A DNA stretch of 64,000 bases from Paracoccus aminovorans (GTDB lineage: Bacteria; Pseudomonadota; Alphaproteobacteria; Rhodobacterales; Rhodobacteraceae). Shown here in pieces: positions 1-8,559 of the stretch. Each line of letters starts with the position of its first letter. The first letter of the stretch is position 1. Where the stretch lies: the NCBI RefSeq assembly GCF_001546115.1, contig NZ_KQ955208.1, forward strand, positions 1,888,321-1,952,320. The letters are read 5' to 3'. Made by a program: the position numbers and the translations under genes. The notes beneath the pieces were generated by a model. The model did no database searches. It was not told the DNA's origin and saw nothing but the letters and a program-made list of their open reading frames with translations.

Positions 1-2
1 CG

Positions 3-113
3 GCGACGCGGGTGATCGGACCGCGGGATGCGGTGACGATGGACCTGCGTCCCGACCGGCTGAACTTCGAGATCGACGACAAGGCCGTCATCGCGAAGAT
101 CGGTTGCTACTGA
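3..113 (+). CDS. C-terminal end of an I78-type peptidase inhibitor family protein (partial)
   Basis: The window opens inside this gene; 36 codons remain before TGA. The readable tail has the pattern V-T-x-D-x-R-P-D-R-L-N-x-E-x-D, followed by a short strand ending in I-G-C-Y. I associate this with the C-terminal half of the small periplasmic I78 (elastase-inhibitor-like) family found in many Paracoccus and Rhodobacter genomes. Family members are usually about 100 residues with a lipoprotein or Sec signal, but that part lies outside the window. A strong hairpin terminator follows directly, so this is the last gene of its transcript. The assignment rests on one short stretch and is recognition from memory. 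Confidence 0.6.
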   Translation, partial: ATRVIGPRDAVTMDLRPDRLNFEIDDKAVIAKIGCY

Positions 114-116
114 AAG

Positions 117-142
117 AAGGGCGCGGCGACCGCGCCCTTTTT
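117..142 (+). terminator. Rho-independent terminator after the I78-type gene
   Basis: A perfect 10-bp stem (AAGGGCGCGG, loop CGA, CCGCGCCCTT) starts three bases after the stop codon and runs straight into TTTTT. This is a textbook intrinsic terminator for the upstream + strand gene. It is one of very few U-tailed terminators in the window. Confidence 0.88.
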
Positions 143-333
143 CTTGCGGCGGGTGACGCAAGGTGCGGCAATGGCATCACCATCCTTGCGGCAGGACCTG
201 GCGCTGAAGAGCGTCGCTGCATGAGCGACGGCTCGTAACGCCGAATCAAGCCCCTGCCGAATGGGGATGGATTGACGGAACGGACTGGTGGAATCTGGCG
301 AAATGTCCGGTAAACACAGCGCTTTACAGGGAA

Positions 334-423
334 TGGCGGAGACGAAGGGATTCGAACCCTCGAGGCGGTTTCCCGCCTGCACCCTTAGCAGGGGTGTGCC
401 TTCGACCACTCGGCCACGTCTCC
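334..423 (-). tRNA. tRNA-Ser (anticodon GCU)
   Basis: Read on the minus strand this folds as a class II tRNA: acceptor GGAGACG pairs with CGTCTCC, the discriminator is G, and the CCA end is encoded in the DNA (334-336). The anticodon loop is CTGCTAA, giving anticodon GCT (387-389, reverse complement), which reads serine AGC/AGU codons. The long variable arm (GGCGGG/CCCGCC type) and the T-loop TTCGAAT agree with tRNA-Ser. It stands alone; no other tRNA is visible in the window. Confidence 0.97.
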
Positions 424-430
424 GCCGCCC

Positions 431-459
431 CGTATATGGAGCAAGCTGCAAGGAAACAA
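431..459 (-). promoter_or_regulatory. Candidate sigma-70 promoter of tRNA-Ser
   Basis: On the minus strand, TTGTTT (454-459) and TATACG (431-436) are separated by 17 bases. The -10 box ends only 7 bases before the mature 5' end of the tRNA (423), so transcription would start at or within a base or two of the tRNA. This is inference from spacing only. Confidence 0.4.
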
Positions 460-693
460 GGGGCTTTCGGAGAGATGGCTCAACCGGCCGGCCAGCGCGG
501 GATTTCCGCAACTTCTCGCAGCCTGTCACGCCGCAGGCCCGGTTTGCGGGTCGGCCCAGAGGTTTCCGCATGAGAAGGACGTGGCGGGCCTGAACCAGCA
601 AGACCCGGGGAACGGAGCCGAGCCAGGGCAGATCTTTTTCCGCGCGATCACCGGCGAAGCCTGGTCCCATCCAGGCCGCAGAGCTCAACCGGG

Positions 694-2358
694 CTACCGA
701 TCCCGGACGGCGGCGGCCTCGCCCGCGGCGCGGGTCTCGGCCAGGGTGGCGCCGGTGGACAGGGCCTCGGGATCCAGGCGCAGGTCCAGCACCGCCAGCG
801 TGCCGGCGGCGCGGGCGCGGGCGAAGGCGGCGGCGAAATCCTCTTGCCGGGTCACGCTTTCGCCGAAGCCGCCATGGGCGCGGGCCAGCGCGGCGAAGTC
901 GGGGTTTGCCAGGTCGGTGCCCGAGACCCGGCCGGGATAGCTGCGCTCCTGATGCATGCGGATGGTGCCATAGCGGCCATTGTTCGCCACCAGCACGATC
1001 ACGGCGGCGCCATGCTGGGCGGCGGTCGAAAGCTCGTTCATCGTCATCTGCAGGCAGCCGTCGCCGGCCATGCAGACCACCGTTCGCCCGGGATGCTGCA
1101 GCTTGGCGGCGATGGCCGCGGGCAGGCCGTAGCCCATCGAGCCCGAGGTCGGCGCCAGCTGGCTGCCCCAGCGGCGAAAACGGTAGTAGCGATGCACGAA
1201 AGCCGCGTAATTGCCCGCGCCGTTGGTGATGATCGCATCCTCGGGCAGGCTGTCCGAGAGCCAGCGCACCACCGCCTCCATCCGCACCGCGCCGGGGGTG
1301 GGCTGCGGCTGCTGCCAGGTCTCGTAGTCGGCGCGCAACCCGGCGGTCCAGTCGTCCCAGCGGCGCGGCGCCGGCAGCCGGGCCAGCGCGGCGACCACCG
1401 CGCGCGGATCGGCCACCAGCCCCGGATCGGGCCGCCACAGATGCCCCAGCTCATCGGGCGCGGGATGGACATGGATCACCCGCAGATGCGGCCGGACCGG
1501 GTCCATCAGCTCATAGCCGCGGGTCAGCGTGTCGCCCAGCCGCGCGCCCAAGGACAGCAGGCAATCCGCCTGCGCCAAGGCCTGCCCCAGGGCCGGGTTC
1601 ATGCCGACGCCCAGATCGCCGACATAGTTCGGATGCGCGTTGTCCATATGGCCCTGGCGGCGAAACGGCACGGCGACCGGCAGGCCCCAGGTTCCGGCAA
1701 AGCGCGCCAGGTCATCGGCCGCCGCCTGCGACCAGAGCGTGCCGCCCGGGATCACCAGCGGGCGCTCGGCCCCGGCCAGCGCCTTGGCCAGCGCCGCGAC
1801 CGACTCGGGCGCCACCGCCGTCAGGGCCACGGCAGGCGGCGGAATGTCGGAGACCTCGGCGCGGGCGCTCAGCATGTCCTCGGGCAGGGCCAGCACCACC
1901 GGCCCGGGCCGCCCCGAGACCGCCAGGTGAAAGGCGCGCGACAGGTATTCGGGAATGCGCTCGGTCTGGTCGATCTCGGCCACCCATTTCGCCAGCGGGC
2001 CGAACATGGCGCGGTAATCCACCTCCTGGAAGGCGTCGCGGTCGCGGTCGGCGCGGGCGATCTGGCCGACGAACAGGATCATCGGCGTCGAATCCTGCCG
2101 CGCCACATGCACGCCGGCGCTGGCGTTCGTCGCCCCCGGCCCGCGGGTGACGAAGGCCACGCCGGGCCGGCCGGTCAGCTTGCCCTGCGCCTCGGCCATC
2201 ATCGCGGCCGCGCCCTCGTGCCGGCAGACGATGTTCCGAATGCCGGAACCGTGCAGCCCGTCCAGCGCCGCCAGGAAGCTTTCGCCGGGGACCGAGAACA
2301 CCCGCGCGACCCCGTTCGCCTTCAACGCATCGACCAGAATCTGCCCGCCGTGCCGCAT
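694..2358 (-). CDS. Thiamine-diphosphate-binding enzyme, acetolactate synthase large-subunit-like
   Basis: A 554-residue protein with the three-domain layout of the ThDP decarboxylase superfamily. The N-terminal PYR domain has the cofactor-activating Glu48 in [12 protein letters not shown]. The middle domain is Rossmann-like. The C-terminal PP domain (about residues 428-455) carries the GDG...NN metal/ThDP motif, read as AGDGCLQ and ending VANN. The closest families are catabolic or orphan acetolactate-synthase-like enzymes; no regulatory subunit (ilvN) is adjacent, so branched-chain biosynthesis is unlikely. The substrate cannot be told from sequence. It is read away from smpB, leaving about 100 bp between them for two start regions, and has no operon partner. 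Confidence 0.85.
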   Translation of the reverse strand: MRHGGQILVDALKANGVARVFSVPGESFLAALDGLHGSGIRNIVCRHEGAAAMMAEAQGKLTGRPGVAFVTRGPGATNASAGVHVARQDSTPMILFVGQIARADRDRDAFQEVDYRAMFGPLAKWVAEIDQTERIPEYLSRAFHLAVSGRPGPVVLALPEDMLSARAEVSDIPPPAVALTAVAPESVAALAKALAGAERPLVIPGGTLWSQAAADDLARFAGTWGLPVAVPFRRQGHMDNAHPNYVGDLGVGMNPALGQALAQADCLLSLGARLGDTLTRGYELMDPVRPHLRVIHVHPAPDELGHLWRPDPGLVADPRAVVAALARLPAPRRWDDWTAGLRADYETWQQPQPTPGAVRMEAVVRWLSDSLPEDAIITNGAGNYAAFVHRYYRFRRWGSQLAPTSGSMGYGLPAAIAAKLQHPGRTVVCMAGDGCLQMTMNELSTAAQHGAAVIVLVANNGRYGTIRMHQERSYPGRVSGTDLANPDFAALARAHGGFGESVTRQEDFAAAFARARAAGTLAVLDLRLDPEALSTGATLAETRAAGEAAAVRDR

Positions 2359-2458
2359 CGACGCCTCCCCTGCCTCGGCGCCAGTCTTGCCGGCCGGGCT
2401 GGCGCTGGCAAGCCAAAGGCTTTACAGCCTGCGATGCCCGCCCTATCTGTGCGGGGTC

Positions 2459-2929
2459 ATGGCCACGAAATCCGATCCCAACTACAAGATCATCGCCGAG
2501 AACCGCCGGGCGCGCTTCGACTATTTCATCGAAAGCGACCTCGAGGTCGGCATCGTGCTGACCGGGTCCGAGGTGAAAAGCCTGCGCACCGGCCAGTCGA
2601 ACATCGCCGAGAGCTATGCCTCGGTCGAGGAGGGCGAGCTGTGGCTCATCAACGCCTATATCGCCGCCTACAAGCAGGCCGGCGTCTTCGGCCATGAAGA
2701 GCGGCGCAAGCGCAAGCTCTTGGTCAGCCGCAAGGAGCTGGCGCGGCTCTGGCAGGCGGTGGGGCGCGAGGGCATGACGCTGGTGCCGCTGGTGATGTAT
2801 TTCAACGACCGCGGCATGGTGAAGCTGAAGATCGGCGTCGCCAAGGGCAAGAAGAATCACGACAAGCGCGAAACCGACGCGAAACGCGACTGGAACCGGC
2901 AGAAGCAGCGCCTGCTGAAGCAGGGATAG
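2459..2929 (+). CDS. smpB: SsrA-binding protein SmpB
   Basis: At 156 residues this has the normal SmpB length. It binds tmRNA and delivers it to stalled ribosomes for trans-translation in the cytoplasm. Recognised features are [17 protein letters not shown] at the N-terminus, the [10 protein letters not shown] strand, the internal [11 protein letters not shown] and [15 protein letters not shown] segments, and the basic C-terminal tail [13 protein letters not shown] that enters the A site. An open frame extends further upstream, but family homology begins at this ATG. The divergent neighbour is the ThDP enzyme. Confidence 0.97.
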   Translation: MATKSDPNYKIIAENRRARFDYFIESDLEVGIVLTGSEVKSLRTGQSNIAESYASVEEGELWLINAYIAAYKQAGVFGHEERRKRKLLVSRKELARLWQAVGREGMTLVPLVMYFNDRGMVKLKIGVAKGKKNHDKRETDAKRDWNRQKQRLLKQG

Positions 2930-2992
2930 GCATTGCAGCCCCGCGCGCCTGCGGTTACATCGAAGGCGTTTTTCGCGGGGGGAGCCAGGCCG

Positions 2993-3859
2993 ATGTCCCA
3001 GACGACCGATTCCGACGATCCCAGGGTGCTGGTCTCGACCGGCTGGCTCGCGGCCCATCTGAACGATCCCGACCTGCGCATCATCGACGCGACCTGGTTC
3101 CTGGAGCCGGGCCGCGACGCCCGCGCCGAATACATGGAGGCGCATATCCCCGGCGCCCGCTTCTTCGATCTCGACGAGATCGCGGACAAGCGCAGCCAGC
3201 TTCCGCATATGGCGCCGCAGCCCGAGATGTTCATCAGCCGCATGCGCGCCATGGGCGTCGGCGATGGCCATCAGGTCGTGGTCTATGACAATTCGCCGGT
3301 GCGTTCGGCGGCGCGGGTCTGGTGGACCTTCAAGCTGATGGGCAAGCCCGACGTCGCGGTGCTGGACGGCGGCTTTGCCAAGTGGCAGGCCGAGGGCCGC
3401 CCGATCGAGGACATGCCGCCGATCCAGCGCGACCGCCACATCACCGTCGCCCGCCAGGCCGGGCTGGTGCGCGACGTGACCCAGGTCGCCGCCGCCAGCA
3501 AGCTCGGCAGCCACGAGATCGTCGATGCCCGCAGCGCCGAGCGCTTTCGCGGCGAGGCGCCCGAGCCGCGCCCCGGCCTGCGCGCGGGCCATATCCCCGG
3601 CTCGAAAAGCCTGCCCTTCGGCCGGCTCTACAACGCCGACGGCACCCTGAAGGCGCCGGACGCGCTGCGCGCCGAATTCCAGGCCGCCGGGGTCGATCTG
3701 TCCCGGCCGGTCATCGCCAGCTGCGGCTCGGGGGTGACGGCGGCCTCGCTGTTCCTGGCGCTCGACCGCATCGGGCACCGGGACCATTCGCTTTACGACG
3801 GAAGCTGGGCCGAATGGGGCAGCTTCCCGGACCTTAAAATCGCAACCGGAGATGCGTGA
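2993..3859 (+). CDS. sseA: 3-mercaptopyruvate sulfurtransferase (rhodanese-like)
   Basis: This 288-residue protein has two rhodanese domains, the N-terminal one inactive. The C-terminal domain carries the catalytic Cys244 in CGSGVTA, and that GSGVTA loop is typical of mercaptopyruvate rather than thiosulfate sulfurtransferases. It would move sulfur from 3-mercaptopyruvate to cyanide or thiols. The start follows a G-rich ribosome-binding site (GGGGGGAG), with upstream in-frame codons ignored. Its TGA overlaps the start of the aminotransferase gene, so the two are translationally coupled. Aromatic/aspartate aminotransferases can convert cysteine to 3-mercaptopyruvate, so a shared cysteine-catabolic role is plausible (inference). 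Confidence 0.9.
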   Translation: MSQTTDSDDPRVLVSTGWLAAHLNDPDLRIIDATWFLEPGRDARAEYMEAHIPGARFFDLDEIADKRSQLPHMAPQPEMFISRMRAMGVGDGHQVVVYDNSPVRSAARVWWTFKLMGKPDVAVLDGGFAKWQAEGRPIEDMPPIQRDRHITVARQAGLVRDVTQVAAASKLGSHEIVDARSAERFRGEAPEPRPGLRAGHIPGSKSLPFGRLYNADGTLKAPDALRAEFQAAGVDLSRPVIASCGSGVTAASLFLALDRIGHRDHSLYDGSWAEWGSFPDLKIATGDA

Positions 3860-5043
3860 TGCTGGGCAATCTGAAACCGCAGGCCCCCGACAAGATCCTG
3901 GCCCTGATGGGCGAATTCAAGGCCGATCCCCGCCAGGGCAAGATCGACCTGGGCGTCGGGGTCTACAAGGATGCCAGCGGCCACACCCCGATCATGCGCG
4001 CCGTGCTTGCCGCCGAAAAGCGGATGCTGGAAACCGAGACGACGAAAAGCTACGCCGGCCTGTCGGGCGAGCCGGATTTCCAGAAGGCCATGGGCGGGCT
4101 GATCCTGGGCGATCTGCTGAAGCCCGAGACCACCGCGACGCTGGCCACGGTCGGCGGCACCGGCGCGATCCGCCAGGCGCTGGAACTGGCGCGGATGGCG
4201 AATCCCGACCTGCGCGTCTTCGTCTCGAACCCGACCTGGCCGAACCATGTCTCGATCATGAATTTCATGGGCGTGCCGGTCCAGGAATACCGCTATTTCG
4301 ACGCGGCCAGGCGCGGCGTCGATTTCGAGGGCATGAAGGCCGACATCTCGACGGCGAAAAAGGGCGATGTCGTGCTGCTGCACGGCTGCTGCCACAACCC
4401 GACCGGCGCCAACCTGACGCTGGAGCAATGGGCCGAGGTCGCCGGGATCCTGGAAAAGACCGGCGCGCTGCCGCTGATCGACCTGGCCTACCAGGGCTTC
4501 GGCGACGGGCTGGAAGAGGACGCGGCCGGCACCCGGCTGATCGCCGCGCGCATCCCCGAGGTGCTGATCGCCGCCTCGTGCAGCAAGAACTTCGGCATCT
4601 ACCGCGAGCGCACCGGCTGCCTGCTGGCGCTTTGCACCGACGCCGCGACGCGCGATCTGGCCCAGGGCGCCATGGCCTTCCTGAACCGGCAGACCTATTC
4701 CTTCCCGCCCTTCCACGGCGCCAAGATCGTCTCGACCGTGCTCAACACGCCCGAGCTGCGTGCCGACTGGATGGCCGAACTCGAGGCGGTGCGCAGCGGC
4801 ATGCTGCAACTGCGCGAGCAACTCGCCGGCGAACTCCGCGACCTTTCCGGCTCGGACCGCTTCGACTTCGTGGCCCGGCATCGCGGCATGTTCTCGCGCC
4901 TCGGCGCCACGCCCGAGCAGGTGCAGCGGGTCAAGGAAGAGTTCGGCATCTACATGGTCGGCGATTCCCGCATCAACATCGCCGGCCTGAACCAGGCCAC
5001 CATCCCGGTCCTGGCCCGCGCCATCATCGAAGCCGGCGTCTGA
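3859..5043 (+). CDS. tyrB: Aromatic amino acid aminotransferase (class I, PLP)
   Basis: This is a 394-residue fold-type I aminotransferase of the AspC/TyrB subgroup. The sequence (MLGNLKPQAPDKILALMGEF...) matches, from memory, the crystallised P. denitrificans aromatic aminotransferase almost throughout, with scattered substitutions, which points to a related Paracoccus. The PLP lysine is Lys243 in SCSKNFGIYRERTG, and the substrate-carboxylate Arg lies near the C-terminus in SRINIAG. It transaminates Tyr, Phe, Trp and Asp with 2-oxoglutarate. A GTG lies directly before the ATG and overlaps the sseA stop; the ATG is chosen because it gives the known mature length. Confidence 0.95.
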   Translation: MLGNLKPQAPDKILALMGEFKADPRQGKIDLGVGVYKDASGHTPIMRAVLAAEKRMLETETTKSYAGLSGEPDFQKAMGGLILGDLLKPETTATLATVGGTGAIRQALELARMANPDLRVFVSNPTWPNHVSIMNFMGVPVQEYRYFDAARRGVDFEGMKADISTAKKGDVVLLHGCCHNPTGANLTLEQWAEVAGILEKTGALPLIDLAYQGFGDGLEEDAAGTRLIAARIPEVLIAASCSKNFGIYRERTGCLLALCTDAATRDLAQGAMAFLNRQTYSFPPFHGAKIVSTVLNTPELRADWMAELEAVRSGMLQLREQLAGELRDLSGSDRFDFVARHRGMFSRLGATPEQVQRVKEEFGIYMVGDSRINIAGLNQATIPVLARAIIEAGV

Positions 5044-5063
5044 ACCCGACCCAGACAGGGGGC

Positions 5064-5087
5064 GACCGCCGGTCCTGACCGGCGGTC
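5064..5087 (+). terminator. Hairpin after the aminotransferase gene
   Basis: A perfect 9-bp stem (GACCGCCGG / CCGGCGGTC) with a 6-base loop begins 20 bases after the stop. No U-run follows, so it may be an RNA-stabilising hairpin or a weak terminator rather than a classical one. Confidence 0.5.
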
Positions 5088-5107
5088 CGTCCCGACCGGG
5101 GGGTGCC

Positions 5108-5823
5108 ATGACCAACCTCGAACGCGAGCTCTGGGTCGATCAGCTCGGCAAAAGCTTCCTCACCGCTTTCCGATGGGTCAGCGGGCGCGAATCGCAGACT
5201 CCGGTCACCGAATTCGCCAGCGAATGGGCGGCGCTGATCGACAGCGCCCTGAACGATGTGCGGCTGACCGCGCCGCCGACCGTCGATGACCGGCAACCTT
5301 TCCTGCCCTTCATCAAGACACACCGCATCACCTGTTCCAGGCCCTGCGCAGCGGCATGCTGGGCGGGCCGCCGCTCGACCTGATCCTGCAGATCTGGTTC
5401 GACACTGAACATGCCAGCGGCGGCTTCGGCGTTCCAATGGTCATGCAGCAGGTGCCCCGCAGCGGCGCCATGCCGGAACCGATGTGGCACGAGCTGCGCC
5501 AGACGGCGCAAAAGCTGAACGTCGCCACCCCCGCCGGGCGGTTCGTCCTGCTGCGGCGTGGCGTGGATCCGGGCAGCGACAGCCTGTTCGGCCATGACCA
5601 TCACCCCGTGGTGATGAGCAGCTTCACCCTGGCCAGCACGCGGTCGCCGCCGCACCCGGTCTATGGCCGCCGCCTGGACCAGTTCTGCCATGACCTCGCC
5701 TCGGGCTGGATCGGAGACCCGGCGCTGTCCGGCCGCACGGATTCGCCGGTCTTCGACGAACTTCTCAGCAATTTCCACGTCGGGTCCGTGCTGCGCATCG
5801 CCATCCGGCAAGAGGGCGACTGA
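5108..5823 (+). pseudogene. Unknown protein gene interrupted by a single-base frameshift
   Basis: An open frame starts at ATG 5108 (preceded by GGGGGG) and reads to about codon 72. A second frame, open through this point, continues to TGA 5823. Joining them at the KTH codons (5315-5323), as if one C were missing, gives a single protein of about 239 residues: ...PFLPFIKTH|PHHLFQALRSGML.... The downstream part has a protein-like composition with several Trp, His and Phe residues and no start with a good ribosome-binding site. I do not recognise the family; no signal peptide or membrane segment is visible. It could be a true recent pseudogene or a base-call error. It lies after the aminotransferase gene on the same strand. 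Confidence 0.6.
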
Positions 5824-5833
5824 ACGGCTCCGG

Positions 5834-5856
5834 GCTTCTTTGTTGCAGAAATACCC
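5834..5856 (-). repeat. Dispersed intergenic element (GGGTATTT...AAGAAGC), copy 1
   Basis: On the minus strand this reads GGGTATTT, CTGC, AACAAA, GAAGC. It lies 31 bases after the stop of the minus-strand gene 5888-6214, in the sense orientation. It is followed by GC-rich self-complementary sequence (CCCCGG/CCGGGG) around 5852-5879. Confidence 0.6.
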
Positions 5857-5887
5857 CGGGGTCCGGGGCAGAGCCCCGGTCCAGCGC

Positions 5888-6214
5888 CTATCGCTTCAGC
5901 TTGCGCTCGATATAGTCGCGCAGTTCCTCGATCTCCGTCGTGCTCTCACGCAGCTCGCCCTGGACGGCAAGCAACTCCGCCTCGACCCCCGACAGTTTCG
6001 CCACCAGTTCGGCCTCGCGCTCCTCCAGCTCGGCCACGGCGCGGTCGCGGGCCTCCTCGGCCTCGTGCAATTGCTGGGCCATGCTTTCCAGTTCGCCCAT
6101 CTCGGCCCGGGTGACGCGGGACAGGCGATGGATCAGCCAGCTGGCGAACCAGCCCAGCAGGAAGGCGGCGAACAGGATGATCGCGGTGGCGACGATGAAT
6201 TCGGTGCGGTTCAT
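5888..6214 (-). CDS. Small membrane-anchored coiled-coil protein, function unknown
   Basis: This 108-residue protein has one N-terminal transmembrane helix (about residues 6-28, FIVATAIILFAAFLLGWFA). A highly charged Glu/Leu/Ala-rich heptad stretch follows from about residue 36 to the end (for example EEREAELVAKLSGVEAELL), predicting a cytoplasmic coiled coil. It begins 27 bases downstream of the OmpA-family gene stop, so the two look co-transcribed with this gene second. I do not recognise a named family. A scaffold or spacer role at the inner membrane is possible but unproven. Confidence 0.75.
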   Translation of the reverse strand: MNRTEFIVATAIILFAAFLLGWFASWLIHRLSRVTRAEMGELESMAQQLHEAEEARDRAVAELEEREAELVAKLSGVEAELLAVQGELRESTTEIEELRDYIERKLKR

Positions 6215-6241
6215 GCGGGCTCGGGCGCTGAGGTTGCGGGG

Positions 6242-8497
6242 TCAGGGCGTCGCGGGACGCGGCTGCGGGCGGTCGGGCTCTGCCACCGTGGCGGCGGGCA
6301 TGGTGGCGGTTTCCGTCGCGGCCTCGACCAGCAGCTTGGCCGAGGGCTGGGTGGCGGCCAGTTCGGGCGCGATGGGCGGCGGCAGCAGATCGCCCGCCGG
6401 CCGGGTCGCGGCCCGGATCGCCAGCTGGTCGGGCAGCACCGTGGCCGCCGCGGGCAGGGCGCCGGCCTCGACCGGGGCCACCGGCGCCACCGCCAGCGCG
6501 GCGGGCTCGGTTGCGGCCTGCAAGGCCAGGGCCGGATCGGTCGGCACGCCCAGCGCCGGGCCGATGGCGGCGCTGGCCGCGCGCAGGGCCAAGGCCTCGG
6601 CGCGGGCGGCGACCGCCTCGGGCGGCTCGGTCACGCCCTTGACCAGCGCGGCGGGGGCCGGCGCCTCGACCATCACCGGCTCATCCGCCAGCAGGGTGAA
6701 TTCGATGCGCCGGTTCGCCTCGCGCCCGGCATCGGTGTCGTTCTCGGCGATGGGCCGGCTTTCGCCATAGCCGCGCGCGGTCAGGTTCGCGGTATCGATG
6801 CCGGCCTCGGTCATCGCGGTCAGCACCGCCTGGGCGCGCGAGCGCGACAGCTCGGCGTTGAACCCCTCGGAGCCCTGAGAATCGGTATGCCCGCCCAGCT
6901 CGATGCGGAAATCGCCGCACAGCGCCATGGTCTCGGCCAGCCGGGCCAGGGTCGGGCCGGGGTCGCCGGCGATCACCGACTTGTTCGGCTCGAAGCCGAT
7001 CTCGGATTCCCGCATCGCCGCGTTCAGCCGGTCCACGCATTCCGCCCCCGAGGGCAGGCCCAGAAGCGGGTCCATGCGCTTGTCGTAACGGATCGCCAGT
7101 TCATAGCGCGCGCCCGGTCCCAGGCGCTGCGCCAGCCGCGCCGCCACCATGTCCGAGGCGGTCTGGTTGCCCGAAACCCCGCTGATGCGCACCAGGTCGG
7201 GCGTCACCGTCGCGGTGCCGCGCTCGAGCCCGGTCATGGCCTCGATGGCGGCGATGGCGCGCAGGGTCCAGCCGCCCGGCACGGCATCATCGCTGCGCAA
7301 AGCGCTGTCGACATGGTCGAAACGGGCGCGGGCCATGCTTTCCACCGCCTCGCGCATGCGGTCGTCGGTGATGCGCCCGCGCAGCGAGACGCTGCCGTGA
7401 TCGACCACCGCGACGAATTCGGCCGGTCCCTGCGCCGCCGAATCGGGCTTTTCATGCTGCGCGGTCAGGGTGAAGCCAGCGGGCAGCGCCGCCTGCAACC
7501 GGCCGGTGGCCTCGTCGAAACGATCCGCCGCCACCTCGGAGGGTGCAAACAGCGCGATTTCGGTGCCCGAGATCGTGACCGACCCGGCGCCCAGGCCCTT
7601 GACCGCCGCGATGGCCGGCACGGCCGCATCGGCCCAGCGGGGCGAGGGTGCGCCCAAGCCCAGCGTGCATTGCGGCTGGCCCGCCGCCCCGGCCTCGCGC
7701 CCGGCGGCCAGGATGCGGTCGCGCGCCGCCTCGGTATCGGCGGCGCAGGCGTCGAAGCGCGCGCCGCTGTCGTCCTTGACGAAGCGCAGGGTGAAGGGCG
7801 CGATCACCGGGCGCGGCGCGGTGATCTCGGCCGCCAGCTTGACCGAGGCCGGCCGGGCGCGATTCAGCGCCGCCTGCAGATCGACCTTCTCGCGCGGGCT
7901 GTCGGTCACCGCGCGGACCGAGACCGCGCCCGCCGCGATCGAGACCTTGGCGCGTTTCGCCAGCTGCGCGGCCTTCAGGCCGAAGGCAAAGGCCTCGTCC
8001 CAGCCCTCGGGCTCGGGGTAGTCGGCGCTTTCCATCAGGTCCGAGATCTGCGCCGCGCCGGTCTGCCGCTTCAGACGCTCCACCAGCGCCTTGCGGTCGA
8101 GGCCGGCCGGAACCAGGCCGATGATCGAGATGCCCTCGTCATTGCGCAGAAGCTCGATCTCGAAGGCCGGGGTGGCCAGCGCGGCGGCGGCGGCGACCTG
8201 CATGTCGTCCACGACCCGGCCGGCGCCGACCAGGGTTTCCGCCTGGGCGCGGGCGCGAAAGCGCTGCACCTCGTCGGGCGCGATGCCGCCCAGCTGCACC
8301 TGCAAGCCGTCCGTCCTGACCGTCACCCAGTCATGACCCGCCAGCGCGGCCGAGACATCGCGCATCGCCCGGCTTTCGATGAAATCGGCGGCGGCGGTGG
8401 CGCCCCAGAAGGACAGGCCACTGGCGGCGACGAATGCGATCAGGCTCGCGGCGACGACCGGGCCGCGACGCGGACCTGGACGTTTGGGATTGGCCAT
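6242..8497 (-). CDS. BON/OmpA-family envelope protein
   Basis: A 751-residue protein. A basic N-terminus precedes one hydrophobic segment (VVAASLIAFVAASGLSFWG), an uncleaved anchor or signal. A BON-like repeat region follows (VTVRTDGLQVQLGGIAPDEV and later copies). The OmpA C-terminal peptidoglycan-binding domain lies around residues 480-610, with the motif GHTDSQGSEGFNAELSRSRA and NRRIEF. The last 120 residues or so are Ala/Pro-rich and probably disordered. This layout fits periplasmic proteins bridging membrane and cell wall. ATG 8497 is chosen; an in-frame ATG at 8533 would add 12 residues. The coiled-coil gene follows at short distance. Confidence 0.85.
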   Translation of the reverse strand: MANPKRPGPRRGPVVAASLIAFVAASGLSFWGATAAADFIESRAMRDVSAALAGHDWVTVRTDGLQVQLGGIAPDEVQRFRARAQAETLVGAGRVVDDMQVAAAAALATPAFEIELLRNDEGISIIGLVPAGLDRKALVERLKRQTGAAQISDLMESADYPEPEGWDEAFAFGLKAAQLAKRAKVSIAAGAVSVRAVTDSPREKVDLQAALNRARPASVKLAAEITAPRPVIAPFTLRFVKDDSGARFDACAADTEAARDRILAAGREAGAAGQPQCTLGLGAPSPRWADAAVPAIAAVKGLGAGSVTISGTEIALFAPSEVAADRFDEATGRLQAALPAGFTLTAQHEKPDSAAQGPAEFVAVVDHGSVSLRGRITDDRMREAVESMARARFDHVDSALRSDDAVPGGWTLRAIAAIEAMTGLERGTATVTPDLVRISGVSGNQTASDMVAARLAQRLGPGARYELAIRYDKRMDPLLGLPSGAECVDRLNAAMRESEIGFEPNKSVIAGDPGPTLARLAETMALCGDFRIELGGHTDSQGSEGFNAELSRSRAQAVLTAMTEAGIDTANLTARGYGESRPIAENDTDAGREANRRIEFTLLADEPVMVEAPAPAALVKGVTEPPEAVAARAEALALRAASAAIGPALGVPTDPALALQAATEPAALAVAPVAPVEAGALPAAATVLPDQLAIRAATRPAGDLLPPPIAPELAATQPSAKLLVEAATETATMPAATVAEPDRPQPRPATP

Positions 8498-8559
8498 CCG
8501 GGGAACCCTCGGGCTGTTTCCGACCCGCCGCATGTAAACCCTGCGCGCCGGTTTCGCAA

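Noticed and set aside
694..2358. ThDP enzyme as biosynthetic acetolactate synthase (ilvB)
   Set aside because: No ilvN or ilvC neighbour, and the sequence style fits stand-alone or catabolic members, so no ilvB symbol was given.
5315..5330. Programmed ribosomal frameshift in the 5108-5823 gene
   Set aside because: There is no slippery heptamer or downstream stimulatory structure that I can see; a simple one-base deletion explains the data better.
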